DNA of 64,000 nt. Origin: Pseudomonas sp. ERMR1:02. GTDB taxonomy: Bacteria; Pseudomonadota; Gammaproteobacteria; Pseudomonadales; Pseudomonadaceae. The notes beneath the pieces were generated by a model. The model did not search any database. It was not told where the DNA came from and worked only from the letters and a program-made list of their open reading frames with translations. Positions 37,569 to 49,890 of this stretch are shown here, piece after piece; position 1 is the first letter of the stretch; each line of letters starts with the position of its first letter. The stretch is from the NCBI RefSeq assembly GCF_002277815.1, contig NZ_NKJI01000004.1, positions 248,001-312,000 of the forward strand. The letters are read 5' to 3'. The position numbers and the translations under genes are program-made.

Positions 37569-38852
37569 ATGTCTCGTTCCGAAACCCTGTTTGCCAATGC
37601 CCAGAAACACATTCCTGGTGGCGTGAATTCGCCGGTTCGCGCGTTCAAAAGCGTTGGCGGCACGCCGTTGTTCTTCAAGCACGCCGAAGGCGCCTACGTC
37701 ACCGACGAAGACAACAAGCGTTATGTGGATTACGTCGGTTCCTGGGGGCCGATGATTCTCGGTCACAGCCACCCTGACGTGCTGGATGCGGTGCGTAAGC
37801 AGCTTGTGCATGGGTTGTCCTACGGTGCGCCAACCGAGATGGAAACCCAGATGGCGGACCTGGTCTGCTCACTGGTGCCGTCAATGGAAATGGTGCGCAT
37901 GGTCAGCTCCGGTACCGAAGCGACAATGAGTGCTATCCGCCTGGCCCGTGGTTTCACCGGTCGCGACAGCATCATCAAGTTTGAAGGTTGCTACCACGGC
38001 CACTCCGACAGTCTGCTGGTGAAGGCCGGCTCCGGCGCCCTGACCCAGGGCGTACCAAGTTCGGCCGGTGTACCGGCGGCCTTCGCCAAACACACGCTTA
38101 CCCTGCCGTTCAACGACATCGATGCCGTTGAAAGCATGCTCGCCGAAGTCGGCCAGGAAGTGGCCTGCATCATCGTCGAGCCGGTAGCCGGCAACATGAA
38201 CTGCGTACCGCCGGCTCCCGGCTTCCTCGAAGGCCTGCGCACCGTGTGTGACAAGCACGGCGTGGTGCTGATCTTCGACGAAGTGATGACCGGTTTCCGT
38301 GTCGCCCTCGGCGGCGCCCAGGCTCATTACGGTGTTACGCCGGACCTGACCACTTTCGGCAAGATCATCGGCGGTGGCATGCCGGTAGGCTGCTTCGGCG
38401 GCAAGCGCGAAATCATGTCGCGCATTGCTCCGCTCGGCCCGGTTTATCAGGCAGGCACATTGTCGGGTAACCCGCTGGCGATGGCAGCCGGCCTGACCAC
38501 TCTGCGCCTGATCAGCCGTCCAGGCTTCCACGCCGAGCTGACCGACTACACCACGCGCCTGCTCGATGGCCTGCAAGTGCGTGCCGATGCGGCGGGCATT
38601 CCGTTCGTGACCACTCAGGCCGGTGGCATGTTTGGTCTGTACTTCAGCGGCGCCGACGACATCGTGACCTTCGATGACGTCATGGCCAGCGACGCCGCCC
38701 TGTTCGGTCGTTTCTTCCATCTGATGCTGGAAGGCGGTGTGTATTTGGCCCCGAGCGCCTTCGAAGCCGGCTTCACCTCGATCGCCCATGGAGAAGCCGA
38801 GCTGAAACTGACCCTCGATGCCGCCGAGCGCGCATTCGCTGCATTGAAGTGA
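37569..38852 (+). CDS. hemL: glutamate-1-semialdehyde 2,1-aminomutase
   Basis: HemL converts glutamate-1-semialdehyde to 5-aminolevulinate, the first committed haem precursor in the C5 route. The 427-residue PLP enzyme has [60 protein letters not shown] and the PLP lysine Lys265 in [17 protein letters not shown]. Length and start ([18 protein letters not shown]) are standard. It follows thiE, and a hairpin lies after the stop. Confidence 0.96.
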   Translation: MSRSETLFANAQKHIPGGVNSPVRAFKSVGGTPLFFKHAEGAYVTDEDNKRYVDYVGSWGPMILGHSHPDVLDAVRKQLVHGLSYGAPTEMETQMADLVCSLVPSMEMVRMVSSGTEATMSAIRLARGFTGRDSIIKFEGCYHGHSDSLLVKAGSGALTQGVPSSAGVPAAFAKHTLTLPFNDIDAVESMLAEVGQEVACIIVEPVAGNMNCVPPAPGFLEGLRTVCDKHGVVLIFDEVMTGFRVALGGAQAHYGVTPDLTTFGKIIGGGMPVGCFGGKREIMSRIAPLGPVYQAGTLSGNPLAMAAGLTTLRLISRPGFHAELTDYTTRLLDGLQVRADAAGIPFVTTQAGGMFGLYFSGADDIVTFDDVMASDAALFGRFFHLMLEGGVYLAPSAFEAGFTSIAHGEAELKLTLDAAERAFAALK

Positions 38853-38861
38853 CGCTGTAGC

Positions 38862-38892
38862 GCTGACGTTGGCCATCGCCAGCGTCAGCTTT
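38862..38892 (+). terminator. terminator-like hairpin after hemL
   Basis: GCTGACGTTGGC pairs with GCCAGCGTCAGC around the loop CATC and is followed by TTT. It lies just past the hemL stop and would close the thiD-thiE-hemL transcript. Confidence 0.6.
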
Positions 38893-38988
38893 CACCTACA
38901 CTCCCGCGCTTTTTCCTACTCATCGGCCGATAATCCCCCGCAATGTGGGCGATATATTCCCCGCGCAGCAGAAAAACGAGTAAAGACT

Positions 38989-39018
38989 TTGTAAGGTTGG
39001 CCCTGCTTATTTCATAAT
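38989..39018 (+). promoter_or_regulatory. candidate sigma-70 promoter of the Sel1-repeat gene
   Basis: TTGTAA (38989-38994) and CATAAT (39013-39018) are separated by 18 bases and lie about 59 bases before the ATG at 39077. Both boxes are one or two bases from consensus. Confidence 0.5.
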
Positions 39019-39076
39019 GCGCGCTTATTGGATCCCTCGATGGGTCCGCGCGCCCTTCAGAGGTAAGTCGATTCCC

Positions 39077-39631
39077 ATGAACCGCACCGGCCGCGCCCTT
39101 TCACTGGGCTGCCTGTTGCTCCTTCAGCCCCTGCTCGCGCTCGCACAAGCAGGCGGTAACTCGTTGTTAATTCCAGCGATGGGTCGCTGCACCCTCAATA
39201 CCCAGCCGCAAGATCTGGCACAGGCACTCGCCGCCTGCCAGAAAGCGTCGGATGAAGGGGATGCACAAGCGCAATACGAGTTGGGTGAGTTCTACTACGA
39301 AGGAAAAAACGCGCCGCGCGACCTTAATCAAGCCCTGAGTTACTTCGAAAAGGCCTCGCTGCAAGGCCACGCCCAGGCGCAATTCAAACTTGGCACCATG
39401 TTTTTCCACGGTGAAGGCGTTCCGGCCAATAACATCCAGGCTTACATCCTGCTGAAAATGGCTGCGGTCAACGGCGCTGAAGATGCGCTGGACACTGCCG
39501 ACGAAGTCACCGAGAAAATGCCTCGCCAGGAACTCGAAGTCGCCACTCAGGTGCTCGGGCAGATTTTCCGTAAATACCTGATGGAATTGCAGAGCGCCGA
39601 TGGGCGTACGCCTTTCTCTCCTCTTCCCTGA
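39077..39631 (+). CDS. exported Sel1/TPR-repeat protein
   Basis: The 184-residue product starts with a signal peptide (RALSLGCLLLLQPLLALAQA). Two Sel1-type repeats follow: ASDEGDAQAQYELGEFYYEG with NAPRDLNQALSYFEKASLQG, then HAQAQFKLGTMFFHGEG with VPANNIQAYILLKMAAVNGA. The end is a helical tail (MPRQELEVATQVLGQIFRKY). Sel1 repeats make protein-protein contacts in the periplasm. The specific partner is unknown. The ATG at 39077 is the one directly before the signal peptide. Confidence 0.85.
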   Translation: MNRTGRALSLGCLLLLQPLLALAQAGGNSLLIPAMGRCTLNTQPQDLAQALAACQKASDEGDAQAQYELGEFYYEGKNAPRDLNQALSYFEKASLQGHAQAQFKLGTMFFHGEGVPANNIQAYILLKMAAVNGAEDALDTADEVTEKMPRQELEVATQVLGQIFRKYLMELQSADGRTPFSPLP

Positions 39632-39656
39632 ATTGCTCGTTGATCCCCCTGGCCCT

Positions 39657-39722
39657 TTCGCGGGCAAGCCTCGCTCCTACAAAGGCAGCGCTGTTCTTGT
39701 AGGAGCGAGGCTTGCCCGCGAA
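39657..39722. repeat. REP pair, family B
   Basis: Arms at 39657-39682 and 39697-39722 (TTGTAGGAGCGAGGCTTGCC then CGCGAA) are perfect complements with a 14-base loop between convergent genes. Confidence 0.9.
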
Positions 39723-39744
39723 TAAGGCGACTCGGTCTTGAGGC

Positions 39745-40074
39745 TTACTTCTCAGGCATCGGCACCGGAAACGGCATCACATTGCCAACCGCACCGCGGG
39801 CTTCGCTGATTTTCGGGGTGCCCAGGCGCTCGACTTCATCGATGCGCACAATCGAATGCATCGGCACGAAACTGCGCACCACACCTTCGAACTGCGCCTT
39901 GAGCTTCTCTTCGCTCGGATCGACGACCACTTGCGTGCGCTCGCCAAAGACGAACTCTTCCACTTCCAGAAAGCCCCACAGATCGCTCTGATAGATCTGC
40001 TTGGCGTACATTTCGAACACCTGGCCCTGGTTGAGGAAAATCACCTTGTAGATTGGAGCTTCACGTTTGGTCAT
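39745..40074 (-). CDS. DUF1820 family protein
   Basis: This 109-residue cytoplasmic protein has the DUF1820 pattern: MTKREAPIYKVIFLNQGQVF, EMYAKQIYQSDLWGFLEVEE, VVVDPSEEKLKAQFEGVVRS and FVPMHSIVRIDEVERLGTPK. Function is unknown. The ATG at 40074 begins the conserved part. It is divergent from miaB, 135 bases away, an order kept in Pseudomonas. Confidence 0.88.
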   Translation of the reverse strand: MTKREAPIYKVIFLNQGQVFEMYAKQIYQSDLWGFLEVEEFVFGERTQVVVDPSEEKLKAQFEGVVRSFVPMHSIVRIDEVERLGTPKISEARGAVGNVMPFPVPMPEK

Positions 40075-40155
40075 GGTGGGCGAGCAACACATCGGGGGAT
40101 AAAAAGAGGGCGCGAACTATAGCATAGCCACCGGACGCGCAGCGGTAGGAACCTT

Positions 40156-40174
40156 GGAACATGTTCCCTATAAT
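40156..40174 (+). promoter_or_regulatory. candidate miaB promoter with palindrome next to the -10 box
   Basis: A perfect -10 hexamer TATAAT (40169-40174) lies 36 bases before the miaB ATG. A perfect 12-base palindrome, GGAACATGTTCC (40156-40167), ends one base before it, where the spacer of the promoter would be. No good -35 is visible. A second palindrome, ATCACGTGAT, sits at 40189-40198. Confidence 0.5.
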
Positions 40175-40209
40175 GCGCGGTTCTTCGAATCACGTGATGA
40201 CCCTTTTCC

Positions 40210-41535
40210 ATGGCCAAGAAGCTTTACATCGAAACCCACGGCTGCCAGATGAACGAGTACGACAGCTCGCGCATGGTCGATCTGCTGGGCAAACACCAGG
40301 CCCTGGAAGTCACCGCTCGTGCCGAAGACGCCGACGTGATCCTGCTCAACACCTGCTCGATCCGTGAACGAGCCCAGGATCGCGTCTACTCGCAGCTCGG
40401 CCGCTGGCGCGAACTGAAACTGGCCAACCCGGACATGGTGATCGCCGTCGGCGGTTGCGTGGCCAGTCAGGAAGGCGCCGCCATTCGTGATCGTGCACCC
40501 TATGTCGACGTGGTGTTCGGCCCGCAAACTCTGCACCGCCTGCCGGAAATGATCGACGCCGCGCGCATCAGCAAGCTGCCGCAAGTCGACGTCTCGTTCC
40601 CGGAAATCGAAAAATTCGACCACTTGCCCGAGCCGCGCGTCGACGGCCCGAGCGCGTATGTGTCGGTGATGGAAGGTTGCAGCAAGTACTGCACGTTCTG
40701 CGTGGTGCCATACACCCGCGGTGAAGAAGTCAGCCGCCCGTTCGACGACGTGATTGCCGAGATCATTCACCTGGCCGAAAACGGTGTGCGCGAAGTGACG
40801 CTGCTGGGGCAGAACGTCAACGGTTATCGCGGCACGACCCATGACGGTCGCCTGGCCGACCTGGCCGAATTGATCCGTGTGGTCGCCGCTGTCGATGGCA
40901 TCGACCGCATCCGCTATACCACCTCGCACCCGCTGGAGTTCTCCGACAGTCTGATCCAGGCCCATGCCGAGGTACCTGAACTGGTGAAACACCTGCACTT
41001 GCCGGTGCAATCAGGTTCCGACCGCATCCTGGCCGCAATGAAGCGCAACCACACTGCACTGGAATACAAATCCAAATTGCGCAAGCTGCGGGCCGCGGTG
41101 CCGGGCATTTGCATCAGTTCGGACTTCATCGTCGGCTTCCCCGGCGAGACCGAAAAAGATTTCGAACAGACGATGAAGCTGATCCAGGACGTCGGTTTCG
41201 ACTTCTCTTATTCGTTCGTCTACAGCCAGCGCCCCGGCACACCGGCCGCGGACCTTGCCGATGACACGCCCGAAGTGCTGAAAAAAGAACGCCTGAATGC
41301 GCTGCAACATCGCCTGAACCAGCAAGGTTTCGAGATCAGCCGACAAATGGTCGGTTCAATCCAGCGCATCCTGGTCACCGATTATTCGAAAAAAGACCCC
41401 GGCGAGCTGCAAGGGCGGACCGAGAATAACCGTATCGTCAATTTCCGCTGCGACAATCCGACCTTGATCGGCCAATTCGCCGATGTGCACATCGATGCCG
41501 CTCAACCGCATTCGCTACGGGGCTCGCTATTGTAA
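40210..41535 (+). CDS. miaB: tRNA-2-methylthio-N6-dimethylallyladenosine synthase
   Basis: MiaB adds a methylthio group to i6A37 of tRNAs using two iron-sulphur clusters. The 441 residues have the N-terminal cluster cysteines Cys12 ([14 protein letters not shown]), Cys49 (NTCSIRE) and Cys83 (GGCVASQEG). The radical-SAM triad is Cys157, Cys161 and Cys164 ([15 protein letters not shown]). A C-terminal TRAM domain ends the protein ([16 protein letters not shown]). It heads the conserved miaB-phoH-ybeY-corC-lnt order, though a degenerate REPIN separates it from phoH. Confidence 0.96.
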   Translation: MAKKLYIETHGCQMNEYDSSRMVDLLGKHQALEVTARAEDADVILLNTCSIRERAQDRVYSQLGRWRELKLANPDMVIAVGGCVASQEGAAIRDRAPYVDVVFGPQTLHRLPEMIDAARISKLPQVDVSFPEIEKFDHLPEPRVDGPSAYVSVMEGCSKYCTFCVVPYTRGEEVSRPFDDVIAEIIHLAENGVREVTLLGQNVNGYRGTTHDGRLADLAELIRVVAAVDGIDRIRYTTSHPLEFSDSLIQAHAEVPELVKHLHLPVQSGSDRILAAMKRNHTALEYKSKLRKLRAAVPGICISSDFIVGFPGETEKDFEQTMKLIQDVGFDFSYSFVYSQRPGTPAADLADDTPEVLKKERLNALQHRLNQQGFEISRQMVGSIQRILVTDYSKKDPGELQGRTENNRIVNFRCDNPTLIGQFADVHIDAAQPHSLRGSLL

Positions 41536-41621
41536 GAGCGAGGCTAGCCCGCGAAGGCCATACCGCAATTCCTCCGACGGACTGCGTTATCGTTCTTCGC
41601 GGGCAAGCCTCGCTCCTACAG
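41531..41621. repeat. REPIN, family B, degenerate left arm
   Basis: The left arm TGTAAGAGCGAGGCTAGCCC differs from family B by two bases, while the right arm (ending at 41621) is intact. It lies between two genes of the same direction, miaB and phoH. Confidence 0.82.
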
Positions 41622-41722
41622 AGACGGTGTTTTGCGCTGGATTATTTAAGAGCTTTCGCACCCGCGCCACTGGCGCTATCCTTGATTTCATCACCATTGC
41701 CCCAGGGCGGCTAAATACGACC

Positions 41723-42727
41723 TTGAACGCACCCATAGAACCACATCGTTTCATTCTCGAGCCTTTTGAAGCTCACCGCTTCGCCAATCTGTGCGGGCAA
41801 TTCGACGAGCATCTGCGCTTGATCGAACAGCGCCTGACCATCGAGATTCGCAACCGCGGAAACCAGTTCGAACTGATCGGCGAGCGTAAACACACTACCT
41901 CCGCAGAAAACCTCCTGCGCCGCCTGTATCGGGAAACCAAGGGCACCGAACTGTCGCCGGACGTGGTTCACCTGTTCCTGCAGGAATCCGCCGTCGAAGA
42001 GCTGGACAACCACTCGCCCGCCGATGCCTCCGTCGCCCTGCGCACCAAAAAAGGCATGATTCGCCCTCGCGGCTTGAATCAGCAGCGCTATGTGAAGGAA
42101 ATCCTCGGCAACGACATCAACTTCGGCATTGGCCCGGCTGGTACCGGCAAGACCTATCTGGCCGTTGCCTGTGCAGTGGATGCACTGGAACGCGAACAGA
42201 TCCGCCGCATCCTGCTGGTGCGTCCAGCGGTCGAAGCGGGGGAAAAACTCGGCTTCCTGCCCGGCGACCTCAGCCAGAAGATCGACCCGTACCTGCGCCC
42301 GCTCTACGACGCGCTCTACGAAATGCTCGGCTTCGAATACGTCGCCAAGCTGATCGAACGCCAGGTCATCGAAGTCGCGCCGCTGGCGTACATGCGTGGC
42401 CGGACGCTGAACAACAGCTTCATCATCCTCGACGAAAGCCAGAACACCACGGTCGAGCAAATGAAAATGTTCCTGACCCGAATCGGCTTCGGCTCCACAG
42501 CCGTCATCACGGGTGACATCACCCAGGTCGACCTGCCCAAAGGCACCAAATCCGGGTTGCACCATGTGATCGAAGTCTTGAAAGACGTGCCAGGTATCAG
42601 CTTCACTCATTTCCTGGCCAAGGACGTTGTGCGTCATCCGCTGGTGCAGCGCATCGTCGAAGCCTACGAGCGCTTCGAGAACCGCGTAGCCGATGAAACA
42701 CCAAAGGACAACCGCCGCGATGCTTGA
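41723..42727 (+). CDS. ybeZ: PhoH-like ATPase (YbeZ)
   Basis: YbeZ is a P-loop ATPase that works with the RNase YbeY in rRNA and RNA handling. The 334 residues contain Walker A GPAGTGKT (137-144), [20 protein letters not shown], Walker [12 protein letters not shown] and [14 protein letters not shown]. The start is taken as the TTG at 41723 ([10 protein letters not shown]), since no ATG gives the conserved N-terminus. The stop overlaps the ybeY start by eight bases, in line with a functional link. Confidence 0.92.
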   Translation: MNAPIEPHRFILEPFEAHRFANLCGQFDEHLRLIEQRLTIEIRNRGNQFELIGERKHTTSAENLLRRLYRETKGTELSPDVVHLFLQESAVEELDNHSPADASVALRTKKGMIRPRGLNQQRYVKEILGNDINFGIGPAGTGKTYLAVACAVDALEREQIRRILLVRPAVEAGEKLGFLPGDLSQKIDPYLRPLYDALYEMLGFEYVAKLIERQVIEVAPLAYMRGRTLNNSFIILDESQNTTVEQMKMFLTRIGFGSTAVITGDITQVDLPKGTKSGLHHVIEVLKDVPGISFTHFLAKDVVRHPLVQRIVEAYERFENRVADETPKDNRRDA

Positions 42728-43214
42728 GCTTGACCTGCAAATTGCGACCCAAGCTCCTGCCCCCGGCGAAGCCGAATTCCGCCAATGGTGCGAACTGGCC
42801 CTGCGCCAGCGCACCGCCGACTCCGAGATGACCATTCGCCTGGTCGACGAAGCCGAAGGCCGCGAGCTGAACCACACCTGGCGGCAAAAGGATTACGCAA
42901 CTAACGTCTTGTCGTTCCCGGCCGATGTGCCTGACGAGTTTCTCGACATTCCATTGCTGGGCGATCTGGTGATCTGTGTCGCCGTGGTCGTGCGTGAAGC
43001 CGCCGAACAAGGCAAGGAACTCAAAGCCCATTGGGCACATCTGGTGATTCACGGCTGCTTGCATCTGCTCGGTTATGACCACATAGATGATGAGGAAGCC
43101 GAAGAGATGGAAGCGCTGGAACGTACTTTGCTTGCAGAACTGGGCTATCCCGATCCGTACGCGGACGACGAAACCGAAACACCCCCAACCGTCACAACAA
43201 AGGATTCAGAGTAA
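42720..43214 (+). CDS. ybeY: endoribonuclease YbeY
   Basis: YbeY is a zinc-dependent RNase needed for 16S rRNA 3'-end maturation and ribosome quality control. The 164-residue protein has the zinc motif [11 protein letters not shown] with His111, His115 and His121, preceded by [13 protein letters not shown] and [10 protein letters not shown]. It overlaps phoH and is five bases from corC, so the operon is tightly packed. Confidence 0.95.
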   Translation: MLELDLQIATQAPAPGEAEFRQWCELALRQRTADSEMTIRLVDEAEGRELNHTWRQKDYATNVLSFPADVPDEFLDIPLLGDLVICVAVVVREAAEQGKELKAHWAHLVIHGCLHLLGYDHIDDEEAEEMEALERTLLAELGYPDPYADDETETPPTVTTKDSE

Positions 43215-43219
43215 TCGCT

Positions 43220-44059
43220 ATGAGCGAAGATCGATCGAGCAACGGGCAGAAGTCCTGGCTGGGTAAGCTCACCCAGGCTTTTGCCCACGAGCCGAAGAAC
43301 CGTCAGGAGCTGCTGGAGCTGCTGCGCGACGCACACCAAAACAAACTGCTGGACAGCGAAGCGCTGGCCATCGTCGAAGGCGCCATCCAGGTAGCTGACC
43401 TGCAAGTACGGGACATCATGGTCCCGCGCTCGCAGATGATCAGCATCAAGGCGACCCAGACACCCCGCGAGTTCCTGCCTGCCGTGGTCGACTCGGCCCA
43501 CTCCCGCTACCCGGTGATCGGCGAAAGCCACGATGACGTGATGGGTGTGTTGCTGGCCAAGGACTTGCTGCCGTTGATTCTCAAAGAGAACGGCGACAGT
43601 TTCAACATCAAGGATCTGCTACGCCCGGCCACTTTCGTGCCGGAGTCCAAGCGACTGAACGTGCTGCTGCGCGAGTTCCGCGCGAACCACAACCACATGG
43701 CGATCGTCATCGACGAATACGGCGGCGTGGCTGGCCTGGTGACCATTGAAGATGTACTGGAGCAGATCGTCGGCGACATCGAAGACGAGCACGACGTCGA
43801 AGAGGACAGCTACATCAAGCCACTGCCCAGCGGTGACTTCCTGATTAAGGCCCTGACGCCGATCGAGAATTTCAACGAATTCTTCGACAGCGAGTTCTCC
43901 GACGACGAATTCGATACCGTCGGCGGCCTGGTGATGAGCGCATTCGGGCACTTGCCAAAACGCAACGAAATCACTGAAATCGGCACCTATCGCTTCCGCA
44001 TACTGAACGCCGACAGTCGTCGGATTCATTTGCTGCGCCTGACGCCTATCGCCCGGTAA
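43220..44059 (+). CDS. corC: HlyC/CorC family transporter-associated protein
   Basis: CorC-type proteins act in Mg/Co efflux at the inner membrane. This 279-residue form lacks the membrane DUF21 domain. It has paired CBS domains (VRDIMVPRSQMISIKATQTP; DSAHSRYPVIGESHDDVMGV; NHNHMAIVIDEYGGVAGLVT) and the C-terminal CorC_HlyC domain (TVGGLVMSAFGHLPKRNEIT). It lies between ybeY and lnt with short gaps, as in most gammaproteobacteria. Confidence 0.93.
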   Translation: MSEDRSSNGQKSWLGKLTQAFAHEPKNRQELLELLRDAHQNKLLDSEALAIVEGAIQVADLQVRDIMVPRSQMISIKATQTPREFLPAVVDSAHSRYPVIGESHDDVMGVLLAKDLLPLILKENGDSFNIKDLLRPATFVPESKRLNVLLREFRANHNHMAIVIDEYGGVAGLVTIEDVLEQIVGDIEDEHDVEEDSYIKPLPSGDFLIKALTPIENFNEFFDSEFSDDEFDTVGGLVMSAFGHLPKRNEITEIGTYRFRILNADSRRIHLLRLTPIAR

Positions 44060-44075
44060 AAAACTAAGGATTGAA

Positions 44076-45599
44076 ATGCGCTGGACAACCCGCCCCGGCT
44101 GGCCCGGTAACCTGCTGGCCGTGGCGGCCGGTGCAATCACTACCCTGGCCCTGGCGCCTTTCGATATCTGGCCGCTGGCATTGCTGGCGGTCGGGTTGCT
44201 CTATGCCGGCTTGCGTGAACTGAGCCCCCGTCAGGCCCTCGGCCGTGGCTGGTGCTTCGGCTTCGGTCTGTTCGGTGCCGGTACCAGCTGGATCTACTAC
44301 AGCATTCATCACTTCGGCGGTGCCTCGGTACTGCTGGCCGGTTTCCTGATGCTGATCTTTACCGCGGCGATTGCCTGGTTCTTCGCTCTGCCCGCCTGGG
44401 TCTGGGCGCGCTGGCTGCGACGCAACGAAGCACCACTGGCCGACGCCCTGGCCTTTGCCGCTTTGTGGGTCGGCCAGGAGGCGTTCCGCGGCTGGTTTCT
44501 CACCGGTTTCCCTTGGCTCTATTCCGGCTACAGCCAACTCGACGGTCCATTGGCCGGTCTCGCTCCCGTCGGCGGCATGTGGCTGATCTCCTTTACTTTG
44601 GCCTTGACTGCAGCGCTGATCTACAACGGCTTACGCCTGGTCCGTGGCGCCCGTAAAGGTTTCATCGTGGTTGGCGCCCTGCTGCTGGTAGGCCCATGGG
44701 TGGCCGGCATCGCACTCAAGCATCACGCCTGGACAAGCCCGGCGGGCGCGCCGCTGAGCGTCGCAGCGATTCAGGGGAACATCGAACAAAGCATGAAGTG
44801 GGACCCGGCGCAGCTCAATGCGCAGCTGGCGCTGTACCGTGACATGAGCTTCGCCTCCAAGCGCGTTGACCTGCTGATCTGGCCGGAAACCGCGATCCCG
44901 ATACTCAAGGAATCCGCCGAAGGTTACCTGGACATGATGGGGAAATTCGCTGCAGAACGGGACTCGGCGATGATTACCGGCGTTCCGATCCGTGAAGTCG
45001 TCCATCAGCAAAAACGCTACTACAACGGCATCACAGTGGTAGGCGAAGGTGATGGCACTTACCTCAAGCAGAAACTGGTGCCGTTCGGCGAATACGTTCC
45101 ACTGCAAGATGTACTGCGCGGGCTGATCGCATTCTTCGACCTGCCGATGTCGGACTTTGCCCGCGGCCCTGCCGATCAGCCGATGCTGCAAGCCAAGGGT
45201 TACCAGATCGCACCTTTTATCTGCTACGAAGTGGTGTACCCGGAGTTTGCCGCCGGCCTCGCTGCCCAAAGTGATCTGCTGCTGACTATCAGCAATGACA
45301 CCTGGTTCGGCACCTCCATCGGTCCGTTGCAACATTTGCAGATGGCCCAGATGCGCGCACTGGAGGCGGGCCGCTGGATGATCCGCGCCACCAACAATGG
45401 CGTGACCGGCCTGATTAACCCGTTCGGCCAGATCACTGCACAGATCCCGCAGTTTGAACGCGGCATCCTGTACGGCGAAGTCGTGCCGATGCACAACCTG
45501 ACGCCTTATCTGCAATGGCGTTCGTGGCCGCTGATCATAGTTTGCGTGTTGTTGTTTGGCTGGGCGCTGGTGGCCAGCCGGATGGCCAAGACCGTTTAA
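44076..45599 (+). CDS. lnt: apolipoprotein N-acyltransferase
   Basis: Lnt adds the third acyl chain to the N-terminal Cys of lipoproteins in the inner membrane. The 507-residue protein has six or more N-terminal membrane helices (1-215), then a periplasmic nitrilase-like domain. The catalytic triad is Glu271 (WPETAIP), the Lys at about 333 (KQKLVPFGEY) and Cys383 (FICYEVVYPE). A final helix ends the protein. It is the last gene of the operon; a REPIN follows. Confidence 0.96.
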   Translation: MRWTTRPGWPGNLLAVAAGAITTLALAPFDIWPLALLAVGLLYAGLRELSPRQALGRGWCFGFGLFGAGTSWIYYSIHHFGGASVLLAGFLMLIFTAAIAWFFALPAWVWARWLRRNEAPLADALAFAALWVGQEAFRGWFLTGFPWLYSGYSQLDGPLAGLAPVGGMWLISFTLALTAALIYNGLRLVRGARKGFIVVGALLLVGPWVAGIALKHHAWTSPAGAPLSVAAIQGNIEQSMKWDPAQLNAQLALYRDMSFASKRVDLLIWPETAIPILKESAEGYLDMMGKFAAERDSAMITGVPIREVVHQQKRYYNGITVVGEGDGTYLKQKLVPFGEYVPLQDVLRGLIAFFDLPMSDFARGPADQPMLQAKGYQIAPFICYEVVYPEFAAGLAAQSDLLLTISNDTWFGTSIGPLQHLQMAQMRALEAGRWMIRATNNGVTGLINPFGQITAQIPQFERGILYGEVVPMHNLTPYLQWRSWPLIIVCVLLFGWALVASRMAKTV

Positions 45600-45616
45600 T
45601 CGCGGCGCATGAAATT

Positions 45617-45706
45617 TGTAGGAGCTGGCTTGCCAGCGAAGACGATCTTTCAGTCAATAAATACGTTGACTGATCCACCGCCTTCGCCAGCAAGCCGGCT
45701 CCTACA
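45617..45706. repeat. REPIN, family D arms with family A loop
   Basis: Arms TGTAGGAGCTGGCTTGCCAG (from 45617) and CTGGCAAGCCAGCTCCTACA-type complement (to 45706, with CCGGCT) are inverted. The loop has TTCAGTCAATA and CGTTGACTGA, the same inner pair as in family A. Confidence 0.86.
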
Positions 45707-45726
45707 GAAAGAGCGCAACCATAAGG

Positions 45727-46488
45727 TTATCGGTAGAAAAGGGAATACCCCACCTGCCCCACCGCCTCGTTCATCAATTGCCCACTTCGCCAAATCGCCT
45801 TGAACTCCGGCATCCAGCCGCCTAGCGGCTCGCCGTTGTCGCCTCCCAGAAATCCAACCGGCGCCGGCACGACTTCAAACCCGGCCTTGCGGAAACTCCA
45901 TACCGCTCGCGGCATATGCCAGGCCTGAGTCACGAGTACCACACGCTTGATACCTTCGGGCAACAACACCTCGGCACTCATCTGCGCGTTCTCCCAGGTC
46001 GTACGGCTGCGACCTTCCTGCCAACGCACGGTCACGCCGAAATCATCGTGCAGTGAGTCAGCCATCAACTTGGCCTCCGTGGGCGGAGTGCCATAATGCA
46101 GCCCACCACTGGTCAGAATCGGCAAACCCGACGCCTTGGCCAGCCGCGCCGCATAGCGCTGACGCTCCAGTCCAACTCCAGTCGGCTGATCGGTTCCCCA
46201 TGCCGGATCACCCCGTTCGCGCCCCGAACCCAATATCACGATGGCATCCGCGTGCTGCCCCAACGTCGCCCACTCTTCAAACGCCAGTGGTGGCTCACGC
46301 TCCAGGAGCTCGGCGCTCCATTGCACCACAATCGGCAGGCTCATCAGCCAGAAGCCACCCAATCCAAGTGCAAAGCACAAGCCGGCAAGCCTCGGTCTTG
46401 AGCGGCGCAAGCACCAGCCAAGCAAAAGCAGCAGCAAAAGAATGCCCGGCGGCAAGAGAAGTTGTTTCACAAAATAACGAAAAGGCAT
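45727..46488 (-). CDS. YdcF/ElyC family (DUF218) membrane protein
   Basis: This 253-residue protein has two N-terminal membrane helices (LLLPPGILLLLLLLGWCL; LAGLCFALGLGGFWLMSLPI) and a periplasmic DUF218 domain. Its motifs are ADAIVILGSGRERG, LPILTSGGLHYGTPPTEAKL, SRTTWENAQMSAEVL and VVLVTQAWHMPRAVWSFRKA. ElyC and SanA relatives act in envelope and undecaprenyl-phosphate homeostasis. The ATG at 46488 (MPFRYFVKQLLLPPG) is preferred to an upstream frame. The exact role here is unknown. Confidence 0.88.
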   Translation of the reverse strand: MPFRYFVKQLLLPPGILLLLLLLGWCLRRSRPRLAGLCFALGLGGFWLMSLPIVVQWSAELLEREPPLAFEEWATLGQHADAIVILGSGRERGDPAWGTDQPTGVGLERQRYAARLAKASGLPILTSGGLHYGTPPTEAKLMADSLHDDFGVTVRWQEGRSRTTWENAQMSAEVLLPEGIKRVVLVTQAWHMPRAVWSFRKAGFEVVPAPVGFLGGDNGEPLGGWMPEFKAIWRSGQLMNEAVGQVGYSLFYR

Positions 46489-46594
46489 CGAGCATCTCCA
46501 TGAAGATGCCCGAAGCCTAAGTGGGTTGACGCAATGCGACAATAAATACGGAAGGACTATGCTTCAAAAAAGCATGGAGCATGGTTCTACGACC

Positions 46595-46915
46595 TTATTT
46601 GAACTGCAGAGACCGGACCTTTACCGCGTCTCTACCGGGTACTTTGTCCTTGAGCCAGATAATCTTGGCAGAACGCGGTGCGTCGAGTTGCTTCACTGCT
46701 TCGGACAAGCATCCGTGTGTCTCACGTTCGCTGCGATCCAGATACGCCTTGATCAGTGCAAACTCTGCGGCGCTCAGACCGCGCAGTTCCAGTTCCACAG
46801 GGCGTTCATCGCGCAACCGACCAGCGGTTTTTGCCGCTTCCAAGGCCAAGCCAAGACGATCGATCAGTCTTTCGTACAGCTCCGGTTTTGTAGCTTTTTG
46901 CCGTAACTCAACCAT
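46595..46915 (-). CDS. hypothetical protein divergent from leuS
   Basis: I do not recognise a family. The 106-residue product is soluble, charged and mostly helical (ELYERLIDRLGLALEAAKTA; LSAAEFALIKAYLDRSE), with a basic C-terminus (KIIWLKDKVPGRDAVKVRSL). GAGG precedes the ATG at 46915. It has no signal or membrane segment. Its 280-base distance to leuS leaves room for divergent promoters. Confidence 0.65.
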   Translation of the reverse strand: MVELRQKATKPELYERLIDRLGLALEAAKTAGRLRDERPVELELRGLSAAEFALIKAYLDRSERETHGCLSEAVKQLDAPRSAKIIWLKDKVPGRDAVKVRSLQFK

Positions 46916-47036
46916 CCCTCACCTCATTGGAAGATAAGACCTACTCCCCAGTTAGAGCTTAGCTTCCATGCACAAACCGGCTGAACGCCGCGACAAACGG
47001 CCCTCCCAGCGGTTTTGGCGAGACGCGCGGCAGTAA

Positions 47037-49802
<2,766 letters not shown>

Positions 49803-49890
49803 TTGGATCAGGCGCCAGGCCAAGCCTTGCGCCGAATAAAACCTTTCGGGCCGCTTGACCGGCCCACATGGTTTCAAGGGGAACAACACA

